Assembly: GCA_023485185.1 (NCBI GenBank)
Contig: JAMCZP010000134.1
Location: 1 to 10,647 of the forward strand
DNA from: Gammaproteobacteria bacterium
GTDB lineage: Bacteria; Pseudomonadota; Gammaproteobacteria; Pseudomonadales; Halomonadaceae
Direction of reading: 5' to 3'
Length of the DNA stretch: 10,647 bases
This document shows positions 6,714-10,647 of the stretch, in pieces. The position numbers were made by a program, and so were the translations under genes. The notes beneath the pieces are model-generated. The model was not told the DNA's origin, did not search any database, and saw only the letters and a program-made list of their open reading frames with translations. The stretch's first letter is position 1. Each line of letters starts with the position of its first letter.

Positions 6714-8511
6714 GGGTATTCATCCAGCTACGAATGATCATCGAGACCATGCGGGGGTCTTCCTGAGCCATTTCACGCAGATCGTTGAGGTTATGCTCAT
6801 AGAGTGACGTTTTGCGCCGACGCTTAGGTTTGGCGTAAGTCTCGTCGTCCTCGTCGAAGGCTCCTTCACTTTCGCCCTCATCTTCACTTCCAACCCGCGT
6901 CTCTAGTGTGCTACCCGGCATTGCTGCTGCCATCATCGGTGGCTGCGTGTAGCGCTTGATAAGAGGGCGAAGAATTAGTAGATAAAGCAATAAAATGGCA
7001 AGCGCTACCAGCAGGTAACGACCTACATTACCTGCGATTGAGAGCGTATTGGGGTCTTGCCACCATTCAGCTTCAGTCGTCTCATCGACACTGCGTGCGA
7101 AGGGTGTATTGACGACTTCTACTTCATCGCCACGTAGTTGAGAAAACCCCATTGCCTGGCGGACTAACCGCTCGATTTGAGCGACTTCATTGTCGGTTAG
7201 AGCAACGTCGATCCACTCGCCTTCTTCATTCATTTCTGAGCGGAAGTTAACCACCACTGCGGCGGAGAGACGCTCAATCTGCCCAAGGCGGTGCTGTATA
7301 TGCTCAATGCTACGATCAACTTCATAATTGACGACATCGTCTTGGCGCAGGTTACGCAACGCTTCGGGGGGGAGGTCCTCTTCTTGCCCATCTACTTCTA
7401 CTTCACCTTCTGGCAGGTCAATGGGGGAAGGTAAGGTGCCGGGGGGAGTGTTGCTAAGCGCCCCGGGTATACCGGTCGCTAAAGGGTTTTCCCCATCATA
7501 AGCAAGGCTAAGCTGGCGACTGCGCACCGCTGCTTCATTAGGGGGCTGATTGGGCCCATAGCGTTCAGAGGTTTGCTCGCGTCGCGAAAAATCTATCTGC
7601 GCGGCCACTTGAGCGCGTACGTTATTGCTGCCCAAAATAGGCGTCAGAATATGCTCAATGCGTTGCTGGTAGGAGCGTTCAACTTCGGCAATGTACTCGA
7701 GCTGTGTGCCATCAAGATCATTACCCCTGCGTGTTTCTGCAGACAGTAAACGACCATCCTGATTGACCACGGTAACATCTTCAGCGGCCAGTTCAGGAAC
7801 GCTGCCGGAGACCATATGAACAATGGCGCTGACCTGACCTTCACCCAGAACGCGACCGGGTAAAAGGGTCAACACAACAGAGGCTTTGGCTGGCTCGCGA
7901 TCACGAATAAAAATCGATGGTTTTGCCATTGAGAGATGAACTCGCACTCCTTCAACGGGACCAAGCGACTGAATTGATCGCGCGAGTTCGCCTTCAAGGC
8001 CACGCTGATAGTTAATCTGCTCGGCAAACTGACTGATGCCAAAGGCTTGGCTATCCATCAGTTCCAAACCAAGGTTGCCGCCGCGGGGCAGTCCCTGTTC
8101 CGCTAGCTGAAGACGTAACGTATGGACCTGATTGCTAGGAACCATTAGCGCTTGGCCGCTATCGCTGAACCGGTAGGGTATACCTCGTGTATCAAGTTCA
8201 GTGATGATGCTACCACCATCTGCTTCGCTTAAATTGCTGTAGAGCACACGATATTCGGGGCTACTTGCCCACATGAAAAGTGCTGCCACGATAGCAATAG
8301 AAGCAGCACCGGCAATCAGCAGGCCAACAAGGGGGTTACCTCGCAATTGTTTCAGCGTGCGATCAATGGTCGAGCCGCCTGCGTTATCGCGCTCTGTATT
8401 GGCACTGCCTGAGTTTCCACTGCCGATGTTTCCACTGCCGATGTTTCCACTGCGGGGAGCGGTTTGAGTCGTGCTATTTTGACGGCCTGCCGTTGCACCG
8501 GTTTCGCTCAT
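6706..8511 (-). CDS. fliF: FliF, flagellar MS-ring protein
   Basis: FliF (601 aa with this start) forms the inner-membrane MS ring, the first-assembled base of the flagellum, housing the export gate and holding FliG. Seen in order: a disordered Ser/Gly/Asn/Thr cytoplasmic head with pentapeptide repeats (about 21-39), membrane span 1 (about 60-84), the periplasmic ring-building motifs (including the EGELARSIQ and VRVHLSMAKPSIF segments), an acidic Pro-rich loop, membrane span 2 (about 497-517, LLVALAILLLYLLIL), and an acidic cytoplasmic tail. The tail ends in the FliG-binding helix EDPRMVSMIIRSWM. Length fits the family (about 550-600 aa). The start at 8511 is chosen for its GGAGGG ribosome-binding site. 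An in-frame TTG at 8589 would add 26 residues without such a site. It heads the leftward operon and its stop overlaps fliG. Confidence 0.98.
   Translation of the reverse strand: MSETGATAGRQNSTTQTAPRSGNIGSGNIGSGNSGSANTERDNAGGSTIDRTLKQLRGNPLVGLLIAGAASIAIVAALFMWASSPEYRVLYSNLSEADGGSIITELDTRGIPYRFSDSGQALMVPSNQVHTLRLQLAEQGLPRGGNLGLELMDSQAFGISQFAEQINYQRGLEGELARSIQSLGPVEGVRVHLSMAKPSIFIRDREPAKASVVLTLLPGRVLGEGQVSAIVHMVSGSVPELAAEDVTVVNQDGRLLSAETRRGNDLDGTQLEYIAEVERSYQQRIEHILTPILGSNNVRAQVAAQIDFSRREQTSERYGPNQPPNEAAVRSRQLSLAYDGENPLATGIPGALSNTPPGTLPSPIDLPEGEVEVDGQEEDLPPEALRNLRQDDVVNYEVDRSIEHIQHRLGQIERLSAAVVVNFRSEMNEEGEWIDVALTDNEVAQIERLVRQAMGFSQLRGDEVEVVNTPFARSVDETTEAEWWQDPNTLSIAGNVGRYLLVALAILLLYLLILRPLIKRYTQPPMMAAAMPGSTLETRVGSEDEGESEGAFDEDDETYAKPKRRRKTSLYEHNLNDLREMAQEDPRMVSMIIRSWMNTHE
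8395..8454 (-). repeat. 15-bp tandem repeat inside fliF (Gly-Ser-Gly-Asn-Ile units)
   Basis: Four consecutive 15-bp units lie at 8395-8409, 8410-8424, 8425-8439 and 8440-8454. The plus-strand core is GATGTTTCCACTGCC. Two copies are near identical (14 of 15), the third differs by two bases, and the fourth is degenerate. Read on the coding strand they give GSGNI, GSGNI, GSGNS and GSANT in the cytoplasmic head of FliF. Because the unit is a multiple of three, copy-number change by slippage would keep the reading frame. Confidence 0.9.
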
Positions 8512-8515
8512 GCGT

Positions 8516-8521
8516 CCCTCC
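8516..8521 (-). promoter_or_regulatory. fliF ribosome-binding site, decides fliF start
   Basis: GGAGGG on the minus strand ends 4 nt before the ATG at 8511, giving near-ideal spacing. The upstream alternative TTG at 8589 and ATG at 8523 lack a comparable site, so this fixes the likely fliF start. Confidence 0.85.
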
Positions 8522-8719
8522 ATAGGGGCAGGCAAAACTGGCGTCGGCCCAGGCGCATCACCAAAGAAGGCATAGGCTATATCCGTCAATCGCGGTTATC
8601 CGCCAAAAAGATGAGGCGGAATTGTGATGAACGCCATTATCCGGTGACTAGTCGAGCCTAAAGGAAAGATAAGCTTGGCTTTTTACGCGTATTTGTCCGT
8701 ATGAGTCATTGCTCTTCAA

Positions 8720-8735
8720 TGGTAGGCTTTCGGCA
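8720..8735 (+). promoter_or_regulatory. Possible sigma-54-type promoter for fliE (weak)
   Basis: TGG-N10-GCA is present with exact GG (8721-8722) to GC (8733-8734) spacing. It would place the transcript start near 8746, about 22 nt ahead of the fliE ATG with the ribosome-binding site in between. However, only the core GG/GC and flanking T and A match TGGCAC-N5-TTGCA, so a chance match is quite possible. Confidence 0.25.
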
Positions 8736-8767
8736 TTAGGTTTTTTTTGCGAATTTGAGGTGGGCGT

Positions 8768-9100
8768 ATGAGCACTCCCGCAATACAGTCTGCATTGCAG
8801 CAGATGCAAGGTATGGCAACTCAGGCGGCTTCCGCGCAATCCCTTAGTGGCGTTCAGGCGTCTGCGGCGGTGGGGCAGGGGGGGTTTGGTAGTGAGTTGC
8901 AGGCTTCAATTCAGCGTATTAATCGTCTTCAGCAGACAGCTAACACTCAGGCCATGGCTTTTCAGGCAGGTGATCCTAATTTAGAGCTCAATGACGTCAT
9001 GGTTGATATGCAGAAAGCCAGCGTTGCGTTTCAGATGGGGCTTCAGGTGCGCAATCGCTTAGTGTCTGCATATCGGGATGTTATGAACATGCAAGTATAA
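8768..9100 (+). CDS. fliE: FliE, MS ring-rod junction protein
   Basis: FliE (110 aa; enteric FliE is about 104) is exported early and joins the MS ring to the rod; it is also needed for export of later substrates. The N-terminal half is polar and Gln/Ala/Ser rich. The C-terminal half carries the conserved block with DPNLELNDVM (about 68-77), then D-M-Q-K-A-S-V-A-F-Q, V-R-N-R-L-V and the terminal Y-R-D-V-M-N-M-Q-V, which is diagnostic for the family. The ATG has a GAGG ribosome-binding site 7-8 nt upstream. It is a single gene facing away from fliF, the same arrangement as in enteric bacteria, and is followed by an inverted repeat, so it is probably monocistronic. Confidence 0.98.
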   Translation: MSTPAIQSALQQMQGMATQAASAQSLSGVQASAAVGQGGFGSELQASIQRINRLQQTANTQAMAFQAGDPNLELNDVMVDMQKASVAFQMGLQVRNRLVSAYRDVMNMQV

Positions 9101-9118
9101 CGTGGCTTAAAGTAGGCA

Positions 9119-9162
9119 GCTCAGCGTAGACAGCCCAAGGCAGACGCTGAGCAGTTGTTTCT
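9119..9162 (+). terminator. Inverted repeat terminator between convergent fliE and flaG
   Basis: Perfect 9-bp arms GCTCAGCGT (9119-9127) and ACGCTGAGC (9144-9152) enclose 16 nt that contain a small inner GCC-CAA-GGC hairpin. On the plus strand a moderately T-rich TTGTTTCT (9155-9162) follows, fitting a fliE terminator. On the minus strand no T-run follows, so termination of flaG here is less certain. Position between two convergent stops supports the role. Confidence 0.6.
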
Positions 9163-9181
9163 GTAGCAAGGTCTGGATGCT

Positions 9182-9550
9182 TTAGGCTTCCAATGAGATT
9201 ATTTGTCCCTGCATTTCTTCCAGTCGTTCAGCAATTTTTAATACTTCTTCTACTGGAATTTCTCGAATTACTTCACCGGACTCCCGGTCTATCACGCGGG
9301 TAATGATGCGTGATGTTGCTTCGCTTAACTCAAACTCTAAGCCTCGCGGGCGCATTGCGTCATTAATGCGTTGGATAGGTTCAATAAGTTCGTTGGCAGT
9401 AACTACTCTATTATCCGTTTCCGTTTTTGCTAATTGCCCTTCTGCAGGCGCTAGTTGGTCAAGGGTGCTCTCAAGCTGTTGTCTAGGGGTTAAGTCGGGA
9501 AGGGCTGATGGCAAAAGCGTTATGGCTGCTTCGATTGGCAGTGAACTCAT
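9182..9550 (-). CDS. flaG: FlaG family flagellar protein
   Basis: This 122-aa product belongs to the FlaG family, small soluble proteins linked to filament length and structure; the molecular role is poorly defined. The first 45 residues are variable. The conserved domain at about 45-118 shows LEFELSEATSRIITRVIDRES then GEVIREIPVEEVLK, matching the family pattern (F-x-hydrophobic, V-h-D-x-x-[ST]-G-E-V-I-R-[QE]-I-P). The ATG at 9550 has a GAGGAG ribosome-binding site about 9 nt upstream. It stands alone, convergent to fliE, rather than next to flagellin and fliD as in many genomes. Its upstream region holds a perfect sigma-28 promoter, so it should be expressed late, after hook completion releases FliA from FlgM. 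Confidence 0.93.
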   Translation of the reverse strand: MSSLPIEAAITLLPSALPDLTPRQQLESTLDQLAPAEGQLAKTETDNRVVTANELIEPIQRINDAMRPRGLEFELSEATSRIITRVIDRESGEVIREIPVEEVLKIAERLEEMQGQIISLEA

Positions 9551-9578
9551 TGGGTTTGCTCCTCTTAAGGTTCAGCTC

Positions 9579-9615
9579 CGGCAGCCAGTTGGATACAGCA
9601 GCTAGACGGCAGCCA
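9579..9615. repeat. Direct repeat CGGCAGCCA in flaG leader
   Basis: CGGCAGCCA occurs at 9579-9587 and again at 9607-9615, 28 bp apart start to start, inside the predicted 5' leader of flaG. Possible binding site or chance; no function is known to me. Confidence 0.4.
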
Positions 9616-9658
9616 CAGCTCGATTTTTATTACTTTTTTGCTTGCTCTTCTAAAAGCC

Positions 9659-9685
9659 TTATCGGCAGTGTGCAGAAAAACTTTA
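9659..9685 (-). promoter_or_regulatory. FliA (sigma-28) promoter of flaG
   Basis: On the minus strand TAAAGTTT (plus-strand 9678-9685), exactly 11 nt, then GCCGATAA (9659-9666) reproduces the enteric sigma-28 consensus at every specified base. The predicted start is near 9650-9653, leaving a leader of about 100 nt before the flaG ATG at 9550. It points at flaG only. The gene is therefore a late-class flagellar gene. Confidence 0.93.
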
Positions 9686-9881
9686 TGCTATTCGCTGTGA
9701 TTTTCGAATGCTGCCCAGTAATGCTTAAGTAAGGCATTTTTCTGCCTTGGGTCTTTCACTACCATCGCTTCATTAAGCAGTAATTTGGCGGCTTATTATG
9801 CATACGTCATGCTGATGGCATCTGATATGATTCTTTGCTTTGCGATCAGCTAACTAACGCATTTGAGCAAGTGAGGCGAGA

Positions 9882-10647
9882 ATGGTGGCGCAGCGGGATG
9901 AGTATCAAACGCTAGCAAATACAACAGTAATTGAGTCTCTGCTAAACACGCTGATCGAAACGGGTGGCGTGTTGCTTTGCCTTAATAAACCCGATGCGCG
10001 TCCGGAACCTATTGTGTTGATGGAGCAGCATGTAGGGCAAGCGCTGATGATGGATCTCTCGTCTGTTGACTATTTGCTTCGCTATCTTCAAGAGGGTGCT
10101 ACTTTTTATTTGCAAGGACATGCGCAAGGCAAAGTGGTGCGCACACCGCAACTGCATTTAACAGAAACACGTCATGCGGGGGGGCGTTTTTTATGTTGCA
10201 GTAATTACCCCTCGACCTTGGATGTGCTTCAGCGTCGTGAATCCTTTCGCGCCGAGCTGCGGATGGGAATGGTGGTGCTTGCCAGCTTGCATGGTGGTGA
10301 TACTACTATAGAAGGCGAATTACGTGATCTTTCTAAGGATGGCTGCCAGCTTGAGCTGCCAATGGCCGCCAGTGGTGTGTTGTCAGAAGCCTCAGGCCCT
10401 TTAAAGCTGGCTTTCACTTTCCCCGATGGCTCCCATTTTGAGGTGCTGGGGCATGCTCGTCACCGCAAAACAGACGCTGAGCGTCACTTGCTGCGTGTGG
10501 GCTTTAACTTCGTTGAGGGTGGGGCGGAGCAAGAGCGGCAAATTTGGTATTTTGTATGTGAAATAGAGCGTGAAGCTGCTCGTTATAAAAAAGAAGATCA
10601 AAGTGATCGCCAGCCCTCTCCTTTGTTTGCGCTGCCCAGTAAGCGTG
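9882..10647 (+). CDS. PilZ-domain cyclic-di-GMP receptor, YcgR-like, 3' end outside window
   Basis: This open frame runs 255 codons from the ATG at 9882 to the right edge without a stop. It begins MVAQRDEYQTLA, and a GAGG ribosome-binding site lies 5 nt upstream. Residues about 15-110 form a YcgR-type N-terminal region of beta-strands and short helices. The PilZ domain follows at about 117-235, with the cyclic-di-GMP-binding RRESFR (R119-x3-R123) and D149-x-S-x-x-G154 (DLSKDG), both intact. A charged C-terminal tail starts near 232. YcgR proteins slow or bias the flagellar motor when cyclic-di-GMP is high by contacting FliG or MotA. That this one does so is inferred from domain layout and flagellar neighbours; it could instead be another two-domain PilZ protein. 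At 255 codons it is already at YcgR length (about 244 aa), so the stop is probably close. Confidence 0.88.
   Translation, partial: MVAQRDEYQTLANTTVIESLLNTLIETGGVLLCLNKPDARPEPIVLMEQHVGQALMMDLSSVDYLLRYLQEGATFYLQGHAQGKVVRTPQLHLTETRHAGGRFLCCSNYPSTLDVLQRRESFRAELRMGMVVLASLHGGDTTIEGELRDLSKDGCQLELPMAASGVLSEASGPLKLAFTFPDGSHFEVLGHARHRKTDAERHLLRVGFNFVEGGAEQERQIWYFVCEIEREAARYKKEDQSDRQPSPLFALPSKR

Larger units (their letters stand above)
8512..8767. promoter_or_regulatory. Divergent fliF-fliE control region
   Basis: This 256-nt spacer between the fliF and fliE starts must carry promoters for both directions. Seen in it: an inverted repeat TCCGCC...GGCGGA with a 10-nt spacer (8600-8621), a GATAAT hexamer on the minus strand (plus-strand 8636-8641) that could be a -10 for fliF but has no good -35, and an AT-rich stretch at 8656-8700. 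It also has a minus-strand ACGG-AC-AAATACGCG segment (plus-strand 8685-8700) that loosely recalls an FlhDC half-site, and a T8 run just before the fliE ribosome-binding site. No sigma-54 pattern (GG-N10-GC) was found on the fliF side. The function follows from the divergent arrangement; the exact promoters are not resolved. Confidence 0.6.
9551..9881. other. Divergent flaG-PilZ gene spacer
   Basis: This 331-nt stretch has no credible gene. Its left part is the flaG leader and sigma-28 promoter. The right part (9690-9881) should carry the promoter of the PilZ gene. It holds a 6-bp hairpin AAGGCA-TTTTTC-TGCCTT (9731-9748), a TATTAT hexamer in GCTTATTATGCAT and a TATGAT hexamer in GATATGATTC, neither with a good -35. 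I found no sigma-28 or correctly spaced sigma-54 match in the rightward direction. A TGGCAT and a TTTGCT are present but 18 nt rather than 10 separate their GG and GC. Confidence 0.6.

Noticed and set aside
8512..8589. N-terminal extension of fliF from a TTG at 8589 (26 extra residues)
   Set aside because: No ribosome-binding site for the TTG, whereas the ATG at 8511 has GGAGGG at ideal spacing; the added residues do not look like FliF.
8648..8839. 63-aa leftward frame across the fliF-fliE spacer and into fliE
   Set aside because: It begins antisense within the conserved fliE gene, has no recognisable domain or clear ribosome-binding site, and has composition of a shadow frame.
9508..9732. 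74-aa rightward frame over the flaG start and its promoter
   Set aside because: It is antisense to flaG and runs through the sigma-28 promoter; no domain is visible and it is explained as a chance open frame.
9805..9846. TGGCAT and TTTGCT near the PilZ gene, resembling sigma-54 -24 and -12 elements
   Set aside because: The GG to GC spacing is 18 nt rather than the strict 10, so they cannot form one promoter.
10471..10482. CAGACGCTGAGC repeated exactly from the terminator right arm (9141-9152)
   Set aside because: Here it is simply codons for Thr-Asp-Ala-Glu-Arg in the PilZ gene; one 12-base match is weak evidence for a repeat family.
1..10647. Search for a novel defence system, mobile element, integron or CRISPR array
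   Set aside because: Every substantial coding stretch is accounted for by flagellar genes, flaG and one PilZ gene; there are no regularly spaced repeats, transposase motifs or attachment-site duplications.

Overview
The window is a flagellar basal-body, motor and export locus from a gammaproteobacterium. Protein style, gene order and salt-tolerant-type composition (acidic, Gln/Glu/Asp-rich proteins, mid-range GC) suggest Halomonadaceae (Halomonas-like). That placement is an inference from overall resemblance, not from a database search. No mobile element, tRNA, rRNA, CRISPR array or phage gene was seen.

Layout. Positions 1-8511 hold one long leftward gene series. In transcription order it is fliF (MS ring/rotor scaffold), fliG (switch, torque), fliH (export ATPase regulator), fliI (export ATPase), fliJ (export stalk), fliK (hook-length ruler), a 112-nt gap, fliL (stator-associated), fliM (switch, CheY-P binding) and the first 41 codons of fliN, which runs off the left edge. 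Junctions within fliF-K and within fliL-N are tight: ATGA overlaps at fliI/fliJ and fliM/fliN, and 8-nt overlaps at fliF/fliG and fliG/fliH. The only long gap lies between fliK and fliL. This matches the enteric split into fliFGHIJK and fliLMNOPQR operons. Positions 8512-8767 are a divergent regulatory spacer. fliE (MS ring-rod junction) runs rightward from it, as in enterics. A perfect 9-bp inverted repeat ends fliE and separates it from flaG, a leftward gene with a textbook FliA (sigma-28) promoter matching TAAAGTTT-N11-GCCGATAA in every specified base. From 9882 a rightward gene encodes a YcgR-like PilZ (cyclic-di-GMP receptor) protein, cut by the right edge.

Working together: FliF, FliG, FliM and FliN build the MS ring and C ring. 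FliE joins the ring to the rod. FliH, FliI and FliJ energise and feed the type III export gate. FliK switches export specificity at hook completion. FliL supports the stators. FlaG is made late, under sigma-28, and affects the filament. The PilZ protein plausibly links motility to cyclic-di-GMP.

Several starts need care. fliF, fliH and fliJ can each be extended upstream in frame (TTG, GTG and ATG respectively), but ribosome-binding sites and overlaps favour the shorter forms given here. I see no undescribed system. The points worth a second look are mostly regulatory, plus a short tandem repeat inside fliF.
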